Translations under genes and position numbers: made by a program
Shown: positions 54,213 through 63,103 of the stretch, in pieces
How positions within the stretch are numbered: the first letter of the stretch is position 1
How the letters are laid out: each line of letters begins with the position of its first letter
Notes under the pieces: generated by a model
Databases searched by the model: none
Told to the model about the DNA's origin: nothing
The model's input: only the letters and a program-made list of their open reading frames with translations
Assembly: GCF_900753045.1 (NCBI RefSeq)
Contig: NZ_CAADXO010000005.1
Span: forward strand, 1 to 64,000
Reading direction: 5' to 3'
DNA: 64,000 bases
Origin: an uncultured Phascolarctobacterium sp.
Lineage (GTDB): Bacteria; Bacillota; Negativicutes; Acidaminococcales; Acidaminococcaceae

Positions 54213-54362
54213 CGTATCAGGTGTATTTATACTTAATAGGTAAACAGGTGTAAAACCTGTGCTGTCCCGCAGCTGTAATGTGGAGCTGGCCTTATAACGT
54301 CACTGGGAAACCGGGAAGACAAGGCTGGCAGTGAAGCAGAGCCAGAAGAACTGCCTGATATA
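54213..54362 (+). promoter_or_regulatory. Cobalamin riboswitch
   Basis: P1 arms TATCAGG (54215-54221) and CCTGATA (54354-54360). Between them lie the conserved GGTGTAAAACCTG, the GCTGTCCCGCAGCTGTAATG core, CACTGGGAAACCGGGAAG, and the B12 box GCCAGAAGAACTGCC. A terminator follows, so adenosyl- or other cobalamin should stop transcription of the downstream transport genes. Confidence 0.95.
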
Positions 54363-54414
54363 GGGCCTTTCAACAACCTGCGATGTACAGGATTGCGCTT
54401 TTCGAGGGATAAGT

Positions 54415-54453
54415 GCGTCTTGCTGTCACAGTACGGCAAGACGCTTTTATTTT
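54415..54453 (+). terminator. Expression-platform terminator of the riboswitch
   Basis: GCGTCTTGC pairs with GCAAGACGC around an 12-nt loop, followed by TTTTATTTT. Confidence 0.88.
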
Positions 54454-54499
54454 AACTGCAATATTTGCATGAAGTATATTTATTATTCTTGCATATTAA

Positions 54500-54543
54500 C
54501 ATCTGACAAGCGGAACAAGGATAGCTTGGTCAGATGCTTTTAT
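54500..54543 (+). terminator. Second terminator-like hairpin before the secreted protein
   Basis: CATCTGAC-AAGC pairs with GCTT-G-GTCAGATG, then CTTTTATG. It lies between the riboswitch terminator and the first gene and may be a second control point. Confidence 0.6.
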
Positions 54544-54596
54544 GAAAATAAATTTTGTCCCAGTATGCTCAAGAATTACGAGAGAAAGGAGGAGCT

Positions 54597-54998
54597 ATGA
54601 AAAGGATAATTATGCTGCTGACCTTAATTTTGGCGCTGATGTGCCCTGCACTTGCCGGTGCTGAGGTATCGAGTGACAAAATGATTTTGGATTGGACAAC
54701 ATCCAAGGTATGGGTTAACGGTGGCGATCTGTGTGTAACAGGTACTTTTGTCAACAAGCGCAATGACGTTGCAATCACTAAGCTGAACGAATTTATTATG
54801 CGTGTTACATACACAGATAAAAATGGCGAGCGCAAGCAATTCCTTGGCAGACCAGTGAAGTTTCCTATGTGTAAGATTCCGGCCAAAGCTTCACGCAAGC
54901 TGAATCTTAATTTTGGCCCGTTTGCTGACGAAAGCGTTGGCAACTGGGTAACGGCGCAGACCTATACGTTTACGTATATAAACGGTGCGCGTTTCTGA
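54597..54998 (+). CDS. Small secreted protein of unknown function
   Basis: 133 residues from the ATG at 54597, behind AAAGGAGG. An N-terminal signal peptide (about residues 1-21, AGA cut site) is followed by a beta-rich domain: WTTSKVWVNGGDLCVTGTF, then TKLNEFIMRVTYTDKNGERKQFLG and a Cys at the middle and near PMCKIP, two cysteines that could form a disulfide. It resembles SLAP-like or fibronectin-like beta domains, without a confident match. First gene after the cobalamin riboswitch and 66 bp before the TonB receptor, so it likely helps in cobalamin or chelate uptake or in the periplasm. Confidence 0.7.
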   Translation: MKRIIMLLTLILALMCPALAGAEVSSDKMILDWTTSKVWVNGGDLCVTGTFVNKRNDVAITKLNEFIMRVTYTDKNGERKQFLGRPVKFPMCKIPAKASRKLNLNFGPFADESVGNWVTAQTYTFTYINGARF

Positions 54999-55064
54999 CA
55001 ACTTTTTTGATGAGTATTGTGTAATGGGCTTGTGAAAAGCTTAATTTTTTACGGAAAGAAGTGT

Positions 55065-57341
55065 ATGAGTAACATGAAGAGAAGTTATACTGCTGCAGCA
55101 GCTATGATGATGGTAATGGGTTTATGTGCAAGTGCGAGCGCAGCTGCTGCTGTTGATAAAACCTTGGATAATTATACTCTGGATGGTGTAATTGTTGAGG
55201 CTGATGCTGTAAGAAACCAATTTGGCGATATTAACACTGAGCAATCCTACTATCGTACCGGTGGTGACGTTAATGTAATTACCAGCCAGACTTTAGAGAA
55301 ACGTCATTATCAGCAATTAGGCGATGCTTTAAAAACTATCCCTGGTGTACAGGTACAATCTCCCGGCGGCTATAGAGGCGGCGAATATGGTTATACCCAA
55401 ACCCATACTATTGTAAGCATTAATGGTGATGCCAGAGTAGTAGTATTGATTGACGGACGTCGTCTGGATAATACATCCGGTGGTACAGTTGCAGGCAATT
55501 CCGGTTCCGGTTCTAAGGCAATGGTAGATATTAACCAAATTACCAGTATGGATAATATCGATAAAATTGAAGTAATTAAAGGACCTGGTGCTTCTATTTA
55601 CGGTGCCGATGCTACAGGTGGTGTTATCAATATCATTACTAAAAAAGGTGGTCAGAAAACAACCGGTTCTATAGATTATTCTGCTGGTTCTTGGAATAAA
55701 CGTAACTATGGCATGTCTGTTTCCGGAGGTAGCAATGACGGAAAGTTAAAGGTATTCATGTCCGGACGCCGTGAAACCGGTAGTGATTCTCATTACAAAG
55801 ATGGTCTGACCGGTGTAAACCATAAATGGGCACAAACCGGTTATAAAGAAGATTCTATCAATGCACGTGTTGACTATGATTTTGATGATACGCACAGATT
55901 GACTGTAGCCTACAGTCACTTACAGGGTGATGATGATTATCCGCTGACAGCACCTTATTATAAATATTTGACTCCTACCGAGTGGGAAAGAATTAAACAA
56001 TATTATGACCAAGGCCTTACCGGCAATATTAAAAATCCGGGCTACAGAAACTTATGGATTATGTGGCTTGGTGCATATAACGCATACAATAAGAATAACT
56101 ATGATGTAACCTATTCCTTTAATAAGGAAAACGGTATGGAAAGCTTTATCAGATACTACAAACAGAATGAAAGATATTGGGGTTCCTTCGGTGGTGGTGA
56201 CGGAGATCTGACAGCACCGTTGCCGTTTACCAAGGAATGGGATGAATGGGCAAAAACTCATTACAGAGGCAGAAACTATAGATCTTATTACAATGAGCTG
56301 AAAAATGATGGCGTTCAGCTCCAGCTTGCAAAATCTGTTGGCAATCATGATTTGCTGACAACCTGGACTTATGATAAATCTAAATACTTAAGCTTCCGTA
56401 CCAAAACAAATCAGAAATCTGTAGTTGAAAGAGACAGCGTTTTAGGTTATATTCAGGACAAAATCCACATCAATGATCATTGGGATATTACACCGTCTGT
56501 AAGATATTCCTATTACAGTGATTTTTCACGAACTGACAGAGATGGTACAAAATGGAATTCTGCTGAATCCACAACTACCATTACTCCAACCTTAAATACA
56601 CAGTATGCCTTTGATGATACAGCAAGCATGTATTTGGGCTATACTAAAGTATACAGACCTTTGCGTGTTGGTGACTATGATAGAACTAATGGCAGTGCTC
56701 CTGCTGGATTGGAAGATGAAAAAGGTGATGTTTGGACAATTGGTGTAAGAAAAGATTTCTCTGACAAAACCTCTGTTTCCATGCATTACGATTACACCAA
56801 AATGAGCAATGCTGTGGCAAGATACAGTGTATGGGATAAGGATGTTAAAGATTTTAAACTGAAGTATGTAAATGCTAAGGAAGATAAAAAATCATTTAAC
56901 TTTACTATTTCTCAAAAATTTAACGAGCATTTAGGACTGAATTTGAACTATTCTCATGCATGTGACGAATGGAAAGCAAAAAATGGTATGCAATTCGATC
57001 CGGATTTGTCTTGGGCAGATGGTAATGTCAATACTGCAATCAACAAACTGCGTCCGCAGAATATTTACACTGCAGATTTGACCTATGAAAATGACAAACT
57101 GAGCGTTTCTTTGTTTGGTAACTACTATACAGGCTTAAGCAATGTAGCATATACAAGTAACAGATTCTTCGTGCTTGACTTGGCTGCTAACTACGAATTT
57201 AAGAAAAATTGGATTCTCTATGGTACAGTAAGCAACCTGACAAATCAGGCTTGGGAGAATACTTACACCAATTATCTGGGTATTGGTTCTTGGCCGCAAC
57301 CTGGTCGTTCCTTCATGCTTGGCGTTAAGTACAAATTCTAA
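55065..57341 (+). CDS. TonB-dependent outer-membrane receptor (cobalamin/corrinoid candidate)
   Basis: 758 residues. Signal peptide (about residues 1-30, ASASAAAA), plug domain at about 40-170 (GDVNVITSQTLEKR, TIPGVQVQSPGGY, VVVLIDGRRLDN, GPGASIYGADATGGVINIITKKG), then the 22-strand barrel with Tyr/Asn-rich segments, ending FMLGVKYKF with the terminal Phe required for outer-membrane assembly. The riboswitch and the ABC importer downstream suggest import of cobalamin or another corrinoid. ATG 55065 has GGAAAG 7 bp upstream. It needs TonB-ExbBD, which are not in the window. Confidence 0.92.
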   Translation: MSNMKRSYTAAAAMMMVMGLCASASAAAAVDKTLDNYTLDGVIVEADAVRNQFGDINTEQSYYRTGGDVNVITSQTLEKRHYQQLGDALKTIPGVQVQSPGGYRGGEYGYTQTHTIVSINGDARVVVLIDGRRLDNTSGGTVAGNSGSGSKAMVDINQITSMDNIDKIEVIKGPGASIYGADATGGVINIITKKGGQKTTGSIDYSAGSWNKRNYGMSVSGGSNDGKLKVFMSGRRETGSDSHYKDGLTGVNHKWAQTGYKEDSINARVDYDFDDTHRLTVAYSHLQGDDDYPLTAPYYKYLTPTEWERIKQYYDQGLTGNIKNPGYRNLWIMWLGAYNAYNKNNYDVTYSFNKENGMESFIRYYKQNERYWGSFGGGDGDLTAPLPFTKEWDEWAKTHYRGRNYRSYYNELKNDGVQLQLAKSVGNHDLLTTWTYDKSKYLSFRTKTNQKSVVERDSVLGYIQDKIHINDHWDITPSVRYSYYSDFSRTDRDGTKWNSAESTTTITPTLNTQYAFDDTASMYLGYTKVYRPLRVGDYDRTNGSAPAGLEDEKGDVWTIGVRKDFSDKTSVSMHYDYTKMSNAVARYSVWDKDVKDFKLKYVNAKEDKKSFNFTISQKFNEHLGLNLNYSHACDEWKAKNGMQFDPDLSWADGNVNTAINKLRPQNIYTADLTYENDKLSVSLFGNYYTGLSNVAYTSNRFFVLDLAANYEFKKNWILYGTVSNLTNQAWENTYTNYLGIGSWPQPGRSFMLGVKYKF

Positions 57342-57360
57342 TTTTAAAAATTAATTATGC

Positions 57361-57398
57361 AAAACAAGCTGAGGATTTAAGCCTTAGCTTGTTTTTGC
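57361..57398 (+). terminator. Terminator-like hairpin after the receptor
   Basis: AACAAGCTGAGG pairs with CCTTAGCTTGTT (one G-T), then TTTTTG. It probably reduces transcription into the ABC importer genes. Confidence 0.75.
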
Positions 57399-57416
57399 AT
57401 CTTTTAAGGTATAAAA

Positions 57417-58439
57417 ATGAAAAATTTAATTTTTTTAGCAGCGATATTGGGGACAATATTTATAGGTGGATTTTTTGTAAATAGCGAGGAATATATACCT
57501 AATTCGGGAGGTAATAGCGCAGATGTAGGTCAATATACTCCTGTTACTATAGATACCTATGATTCGAACAGGAATAAGATTCAAATGACGTTTACTCATA
57601 GGCCACAGCGTGTTGTTGTAGATGAATTAAATACAATGGAAACTCTGTTGGCTTTAGGTTTAGGTGATTCTATTGTAGAGACTTCTGTGTCACCTAAAAG
57701 TATGAGTTATAAAAGACTGCTGCAAGAATATCCGGAGGAAATGGCAAAGATACAGAAAAAAACAGTACATTCCCTCAATACAGAGACCGTACTGTCAGCA
57801 AATCCGGATTTAATTTTGGGCTGGAAATCAACATTTACATCTATCCTCAGAAGACCAACCCAATGGTGGAATGCCAGAGGAATCAAAACGTATGTAGTAG
57901 CTACCTCAAATCATATATTGAATTACGGAACAATAGAGGATGAGAAGCAATTCCTGGCTGATATGGGAAAGATCTTTCACGTGGAACCGAAAACCAATCA
58001 TTTGATTCGTGAAATTCAAGATGAGTTAAAAACTACCCAGAAAGCTGTCCAAGGTAAACCGCAGCAGAGAGTTATGGTTATAGAAGTTAGCGGTCGAGGT
58101 GCTTTTATGAATTATGATGATGGCTGGCTGGTAGGCGATATGGTCAGATCATTAGGCGGATGTATGCCTGTTAAAGAAAAAAGAGTAGGCGTCGAAGGTC
58201 TTATTGAAGAAAATCCGGATGTGATTTTTGTGGTTTATTTTAGCGATTATCAGAAGGATATCATTAGAAGTATATTTCAGCAGCCTGAATACAGCTCCTT
58301 AAAAGCTGTTCAAAATAATCGCATATGCCTACTGCCTTTTGATTGTATGTATACATCTGCTATAAAAACAATCAAGGGAATACGGCTGATAAAAAATGGA
58401 CTTTATCCGGAATTAAATGCTTCCGGTAAAAGGAGTTAA
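57417..58439 (+). CDS. Periplasmic binding protein of FecB/BtuF type
   Basis: 340 residues with the helical-backbone (class III) binding fold: HRPQRVVVDELNTMETLLALGLGDSIV, then NPDLILGW and PDVIFVVYFSD. It delivers a chelate such as cobalamin, heme or siderophore to the permease. The N-terminus is a hydrophobic segment (residues 3-20) with no Cys lipobox, so it is either released by signal peptidase I or stays as a membrane anchor. Two bases separate it from the permease. Confidence 0.88.
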   Translation: MKNLIFLAAILGTIFIGGFFVNSEEYIPNSGGNSADVGQYTPVTIDTYDSNRNKIQMTFTHRPQRVVVDELNTMETLLALGLGDSIVETSVSPKSMSYKRLLQEYPEEMAKIQKKTVHSLNTETVLSANPDLILGWKSTFTSILRRPTQWWNARGIKTYVVATSNHILNYGTIEDEKQFLADMGKIFHVEPKTNHLIREIQDELKTTQKAVQGKPQQRVMVIEVSGRGAFMNYDDGWLVGDMVRSLGGCMPVKEKRVGVEGLIEENPDVIFVVYFSDYQKDIIRSIFQQPEYSSLKAVQNNRICLLPFDCMYTSAIKTIKGIRLIKNGLYPELNASGKRS

Positions 58440-58441
58440 GT

Positions 58442-59497
58442 ATGAGAAATCGTTCAAAAGAAATTAGTGTTGCTTTGGTAATGCTTCTTTTAGCAGTGCT
58501 TTTGATGCTTGCGTTTTTATGGGCTCTCAGCATAGGTACGGTAAAGCTGTCGTTCGTGCAAATTTATGAGGGGATAGTAAATCAGTTTACAAGCGGAATG
58601 GCAATTGAAACCGCAGGTCAGGGACCGGTGCATGATATTATCTGGCTCTTGCGTCTGCCTCGTCTGGTGCTGGCTGCCTTGGTAGGCATGGGACTTTCGG
58701 TCTGCGGCGTTATCATGCAGGCTGTAGTAAAGAACCCGTTGGCGGACCCGTATATTCTTGGTATTTCTTCAGGTGCCTCTTTAGGTGCGACGGCAGCAAT
58801 TCTGCTGGGCATCGGTGTGGCGCTGGGTGAAAACTTTGTCGGCATTGCAGCCTTTATCGGTGCCTTTGCCATGTCGCTGGGCGTACTGTTTATCTCTAAC
58901 CTGGGCGGTCGCAGTAATTCCATTAAGCTGCTTTTGGGTGGTATGGCGTTGAGTGCGGTCTGTGGTGCTTTTTCCAGCTTCATTGTTTACTTTGCTAATA
59001 ATAAGGAAGGCATGCAGAGTATTGCTTATTGGATGATGGGTAGCTTTGCCGGTGCTAAATGGGAAAACTTGATGATTATTGCTCCGATTGTAATTTTAGC
59101 TGTGCTGTTTTTATGGACTCAAAGTCGTATGCTTAACCTGATGCTCTTAGGTGATGAATCCGCTTTGACCTTGGGAACGGATTTACATATTTACAGACAA
59201 ATTTATTTGCTGGTCAGCTCTCTTATTGTAGGCTTTGTTGTTTATTCTGCAGGCATGATAGGTTTTGTCGGATTGGTAGTACCGCATGTAATCCGTATGC
59301 TGGTAGGCACTGACCATAAAAGACTTATTCCTGTTGCAGCTTTAACCGGTGCAATATTTTTGGTAGTTGCTGATGGTCTCTGCCGTGTAATTATTCCGCG
59401 TACCGAGTTGCCGATTGGCATTTTGATTTCGATTATCGGCGCACCATGCTTCGTTTACCTGATGATTAAGAAAACCTATGGCTTTGGAGGTAACTGA
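58442..59497 (+). CDS. FecCD/BtuC-type ABC permease
   Basis: 351 residues, about ten hydrophobic segments. Motifs RLPRLVLAALVGMGLSVCGVIMQAVVKNPLADPYILGISSGASLGA and GLVVPHVIRMLVGTDHKRLIP are standard for the FecCD family. Inner membrane. Confidence 0.94.
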   Translation: MRNRSKEISVALVMLLLAVLLMLAFLWALSIGTVKLSFVQIYEGIVNQFTSGMAIETAGQGPVHDIIWLLRLPRLVLAALVGMGLSVCGVIMQAVVKNPLADPYILGISSGASLGATAAILLGIGVALGENFVGIAAFIGAFAMSLGVLFISNLGGRSNSIKLLLGGMALSAVCGAFSSFIVYFANNKEGMQSIAYWMMGSFAGAKWENLMIIAPIVILAVLFLWTQSRMLNLMLLGDESALTLGTDLHIYRQIYLLVSSLIVGFVVYSAGMIGFVGLVVPHVIRMLVGTDHKRLIPVAALTGAIFLVVADGLCRVIIPRTELPIGILISIIGAPCFVYLMIKKTYGFGGN

Positions 59498-59499
59498 TA

Positions 59500-60270
59500 A
59501 TGGAAATTTTAGCAGAAGCTGTAAAAATGGCCTTTGGCTCCAAGGAGATTCTTAAGGGAATAGATTTCAGCCTGCACAATAAGGAATTTGTAGGCATTAT
59601 CGGTCCGAATGGCAGCGGTAAGAGTACTTTTCTGAAATGTGTTTACCGTGTACAGAAGCCAACGGGAGGGAAAATTACTCTTAATGGCACGCCACTGGAT
59701 GAGCTTTCTTATCGTGAATCAGCATTGCAGTTGGCGGTAGTAGCACAGCATAATGTTTATAGCTTTGATTTTTCAGTGCTGGAGGTTGTGTTGATGGGAC
59801 GTTCGCCGCACAAGAAAATGTTGGAGCGTGATAATCTCAACGATTATCGCATAGCGCGTGAAGCGTTGGCGACAGTAGGTTTGGCGGACTTTGAAGAACG
59901 CAGCTTTGCTACCTTGAGTGGAGGCGAGCAGCAGCGCGTAATTTTGGCACGTGCTCTGACGCAACAGACGGAATGTCTGGTGTTGGATGAGCCGACGAAC
60001 CATTTGGATGTTAAGTATCAGCTGCAGATTATGGATATTGTAAAATCGCTTGATTTGACTGTTGTGGCAGCAGTGCATGATCTGAATATCGCTGCAATGT
60101 ACTGTGACCGTTTGGTAGCAATTAAGGATGGACAGATTGTTGGCATGGGAACTCCGCGTGAGCTGCTGACGGAAAAGTTCATTTATGATATGTATGAAGT
60201 GCACTGCAGAGTGGATGAGGATACATCCGGAAGGATTAATATTGTGTATTTACCTCAGCACTGGCAATAG
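59500..60270 (+). CDS. BtuD/FecE-type ABC ATPase
   Basis: 256 residues. Walker A GPNGSGKST near residue 37, signature LSGGEQQRVILARAL, Walker B CLVLDEPTNHLD, switch His in AAVHDLN. Last gene of the locus; a terminator follows. Confidence 0.95.
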   Translation: MEILAEAVKMAFGSKEILKGIDFSLHNKEFVGIIGPNGSGKSTFLKCVYRVQKPTGGKITLNGTPLDELSYRESALQLAVVAQHNVYSFDFSVLEVVLMGRSPHKKMLERDNLNDYRIAREALATVGLADFEERSFATLSGGEQQRVILARALTQQTECLVLDEPTNHLDVKYQLQIMDIVKSLDLTVVAAVHDLNIAAMYCDRLVAIKDGQIVGMGTPRELLTEKFIYDMYEVHCRVDEDTSGRINIVYLPQHWQ

Positions 60271-60317
60271 GTAAGTGCAGGATAAAACTTTTGAATTGAA
60301 AAATATATCAAAACATT

Positions 60318-60358
60318 GGAGGCTAAGGCATTGTTTACAACCTTAGCCTCCGCTTTGT
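60318..60358 (+). terminator. Terminator after the chelate ABC operon
   Basis: Perfect 11-bp stem GGAGGCTAAGG and complement, then GCTTTGTTTGTG. Confidence 0.85.
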
Positions 60359-60434
60359 TTGTGTAATAGGTGGTATCAGTAATACATTTATTATCCAAAC
60401 TGCTTAAAGAATAACTGATAGTTTTCTCTATATC

Positions 60435-60463
60435 TTGTCTGAATGCATAAGAAGGCTTATAAT
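60435..60463 (+). promoter_or_regulatory. Promoter upstream of ggt
   Basis: TTGTCT (60435-60440), 17-bp spacer, TATAAT (60458-60463). Confidence 0.55.
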
Positions 60464-60472
60464 ATGATAAAA

Positions 60473-60515
60473 AGGCAGTACGCTAAAATGGCGACTGCCT
60501 ACATCTGTTTTTTTG
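60473..60515 (+). terminator. Terminator directly after the ggt-upstream promoter
   Basis: AGGCAGT-CGC pairs with GCG-ACTGCCT and a T-run follows (CTGTTTTTTT). It starts about where transcription from the promoter at 60435 would begin, so it forms a short leader; the remaining 100 bp to ggt show no other promoter that I trust. Confidence 0.65.
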
Positions 60516-60616
60516 TCTGCTTATTACAATGGTAAGTTAATAATATTTGGTAAATTCGTTTAAGCAGGCTGTAATAACATGATAAATTATACATCATAAC
60601 TTATGGAGTGATAATT

Positions 60617-62233
60617 ATGCAAATGCAATTAGACGGACAACAATATCCTTACGCTTCGCGCCGTCGCGTAGTTTATGGCAGACGCGGTATGGTTTGCACC
60701 TCGCAGCCATTGGCATCTCAGGCGGGCCTGCAAATTTTACAGCAGGGCGGCAACGCTATTGATGCAGCCATCGCCACAGCAATTTGCCAGACCGTAGTAG
60801 AGCCTACAAATAACGGTCTTGGCAGCGACTGCTTTGCGATTGTCTGGGTAAAGGACAAGCTTTATGGCATCAACGGCAGCGGTTATGCGCCGCAGAACCT
60901 GACGGCGGAGAAGGTGCGCGCTTCAGGACATACAGATAAAATGCCGTTCAGAGGCTGGCAGGCTGTGACTGTTCCGGGGGCGCCTTCAGCTTGGGCGGAG
61001 CTGCACAAGCGCTTCGGCCGTCTGCCCTTTGCGCAATTATTTGCCCCTGCTATTGATTATGCGGAAAACGGCTATCCTGTTTCCCCGATAGTAGCACGCT
61101 TTTGGCAGGAGGGCATTGAGGCGCTTGCGCCGTATAAGGATAATCCTGCTGTTGCACCCTGGTTTGCAACCTTTGCTCCCCAAGGCGTAGCACCGCGCAC
61201 AGGTGAGCTGGTGCGTTTGCCGGACCATGCCAAAACACTACGCCTGTTGGCAGAAAGCTACTGCGAAAGCTATTATCGCGGTGAGCTTGCCGAAAAAATT
61301 GTCGATTTCAGCGAAAAGACCGGCGGTTGTCTGACTTTGGCGGATTTGGCTGATTATCGCGCGGAATTTGTTGAACCTGTGCATATTAATTATCGTGGCT
61401 ATGATGTGTGGGAGATGCCGCCAAACGGTCACGGTATTACGGCGCTGATGGCCTTGAATATTCTCAAGGGCTTTGATTTCAACGGACGTGACAGCGTAGC
61501 AACGCTGCATAAGCAGATTGAGGCTATGAAGCTGGCCTTTGCCGATGGCATGCAGTATATTGCCGACCCGCGCTATATGAGCACGAAGGTAGAGGCGATG
61601 CTGAGCGAGGAATATGCAGCCAAACGCCGTGCGCTGATTGGCGAGCAGGCCTTGCTGCCGGAAGCAGGCAAACCTTTCTGCGGCGGTACTGTTTATTTGT
61701 GTACTGCAGATAATGAAGGAAATATGGTTTCCTTTATTCAAAGCAACTACAAAGACTTTGGCAGTGGTGTTGTACTGCCGGGTTATGGCATCAACTTTAA
61801 TGATAGAGGCGCAGGCTTTAGCTTGGACGAATCTTCGGATGATTTCCTGCTGCCACGCAAAAAGCCTTATCATACAATTATTCCCGGCTTTTTGACTAAG
61901 GATGGCGAAGCAGTCGGACCGTTTGGTGTTATGGGTGCCTATATGCAGCCGCAAGGTCATGTGCAGGTGCTGATGAACACGATTGACTTCCTGCTGAATC
62001 CGCAGGCTGCGCTAGACGCACCGCGTTGGCAGTGGATTGATGGGCGCGAGGTGTGGCTGGAGGATCGTTTCGCACCAGAGGTTATTGAACAGCTGCGCAA
62101 GCTGGGGCATGAGGTGCGCGTTATGAGCGATTACACCAGCTTTGGCAGGGGCGAAATCATTTGGCGCTGCCCTGACGGCGTGTTGGCGGGAGCAACGGAG
62201 CCGCGTGCTGACGGAACCGTTGCTGCCTGGTAA
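60617..62233 (+). CDS. ggt: Gamma-glutamyltransferase family protein
   Basis: 538 residues of the GGT (Ntn-hydrolase) family that splits or transfers gamma-glutamyl groups, for example from glutathione. Motifs: GGNAIDAAIA near residue 46, PTNNGLGSD near 66, GGTVYL with the nucleophile Thr near residue 358, and FGSGVVLPGYGINFNDRG downstream. The large-small chain cut would fall just before that Thr. No signal peptide is visible, unlike most bacterial GGTs, so it may be cytoplasmic. ATG at 60617 follows GGAG by 8 bp; the GTG at 60608 overlaps it. Confidence 0.9.
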   Translation: MQMQLDGQQYPYASRRRVVYGRRGMVCTSQPLASQAGLQILQQGGNAIDAAIATAICQTVVEPTNNGLGSDCFAIVWVKDKLYGINGSGYAPQNLTAEKVRASGHTDKMPFRGWQAVTVPGAPSAWAELHKRFGRLPFAQLFAPAIDYAENGYPVSPIVARFWQEGIEALAPYKDNPAVAPWFATFAPQGVAPRTGELVRLPDHAKTLRLLAESYCESYYRGELAEKIVDFSEKTGGCLTLADLADYRAEFVEPVHINYRGYDVWEMPPNGHGITALMALNILKGFDFNGRDSVATLHKQIEAMKLAFADGMQYIADPRYMSTKVEAMLSEEYAAKRRALIGEQALLPEAGKPFCGGTVYLCTADNEGNMVSFIQSNYKDFGSGVVLPGYGINFNDRGAGFSLDESSDDFLLPRKKPYHTIIPGFLTKDGEAVGPFGVMGAYMQPQGHVQVLMNTIDFLLNPQAALDAPRWQWIDGREVWLEDRFAPEVIEQLRKLGHEVRVMSDYTSFGRGEIIWRCPDGVLAGATEPRADGTVAAW

Positions 62234-62453
62234 TTTTATAAGTTTTTGTGTATGAATATAATACTTTCTGCTGTGCGTAGTACGGACGTAATTATCTTCA
62301 AGCTGCTTTTCCAAGAATGGGCATACGCATGATACTACAATAGTAACCTTGCGGTAACTAGCGCACGTGAAAGTGCGTACTTTACAGGACTGCAATTTGG
62401 TACTATGATATGTACAGATGATGCGCAATGCATCACGAGGAGGTTAACAGATT

Positions 62454-62810
62454 ATGACACAAGAAACTTTGAATTTTGTAAAAGAACAAACTGAAGCTTT
62501 AATTGCTGCTCCGAGCTGCAGCGCCGAAGCAAAGGCTGCTGCTGAAAAATGGCTGGCTGCTGTCGGTACTGCGGAAGAAGCAGAAGCAACCAAGGCTTAT
62601 ATTGCAGAGCTGGAAGCAGACATCATGCCGATTGACGGCCTGATTGCTTTTTCCGGTTCCGAAGCAGGCGTTGGCGTTTTCGGTGCTGAGCTGGCTAAAA
62701 ATATTCTGGCACATGCTAAGGAAATCAAGGCTGCCGGTGCTGCCTATTGCGATTGCCCGGCCTGCGCTGCCTGCAAAGCAATTCTGGATAAAAAGGCAGA
62801 GCTGCTGTAA
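62454..62810 (+). CDS. Small Cys-motif protein of unknown function
   Basis: 118 residues. Helical and Ala/Glu-rich, with a C-terminal CDCPACAAC motif (residues 98-106) and one further Cys (APSCSAE, residue 17). The motif could bind metal or a cluster. I believe related small proteins in anaerobic Firmicutes are sometimes labelled Hsp90-like chaperones in databases without functional proof. Behind GAGGAGG, monocistronic, terminator follows. Confidence 0.75.
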   Translation: MTQETLNFVKEQTEALIAAPSCSAEAKAAAEKWLAAVGTAEEAEATKAYIAELEADIMPIDGLIAFSGSEAGVGVFGAELAKNILAHAKEIKAAGAAYCDCPACAACKAILDKKAELL

Positions 62811-62831
62811 TTTATCTTCAAAAATAACATT

Positions 62832-62874
62832 AACCGCCCGTGTCTTATTGATGTGAGATGCGGGCGGTTTTTTG
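62832..62874 (+). terminator. Terminator after the small Cys-motif gene
   Basis: AACCGCCCG pairs with CGGGCGGTT around a 20-nt loop, followed by TTTTTTGT. Confidence 0.88.
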
Positions 62875-62918
62875 TAAAAAGCCTTTTCTTTTTTTGCACC
62901 GACAAGTCTGAAAAGTAT

Positions 62919-62942
62919 AAGATTTTAACAACCAAAAATCTT
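62919..62942 (+). repeat. Inverted repeat abutting the second poly-G promoter
   Basis: AAGATTTT-AACAACCA-AAAATCTT, ending at the start of the TTGTCG element. A longer-range pair CCGACAAG (62899-62906) with CTTGTCGG (62940-62947) overlaps it. Confidence 0.6.
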
Positions 62943-62969
62943 GTCGGGGGGGGGCAATGGTGCTATAAT
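62941..62969 (+). promoter_or_regulatory. Poly-G-spacer promoter of the surface-protein gene
   Basis: TTGTCG (62941-62946), TATAAT (62964-62969), 17-bp spacer with nine consecutive G (62946-62954). Same design as the promoter at 54005 (there eight G, 16-bp spacer). The text after the run, CAATGGTGCTATAAT here and ACAACGTGCTATAAT there, is nearly the same. Confidence 0.7.
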
Positions 62970-63103
62970 ATTGGTATACGCAAATATGATTATAAAATGA
63001 ATTTAGTATTGATTGTTTGCTGAGATGATATTTTAGTGAGTGTATTCTTGTTATGTTATTATAATCAGAATTAACTGCTAAAAAAGAGAAAGGGTGTGTG
63101 GTT

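Larger units (their letters stand above)
53754..54596 (+). other. Long regulatory intergenic region of the cobalamin locus
   Basis: 843 bp without a protein gene. It holds the amino acid operon terminator, two inverted repeats, the poly-G promoter, an unassigned AT-rich leader (54039-54212), the cobalamin riboswitch and two terminator-like hairpins. Confidence 0.8.
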
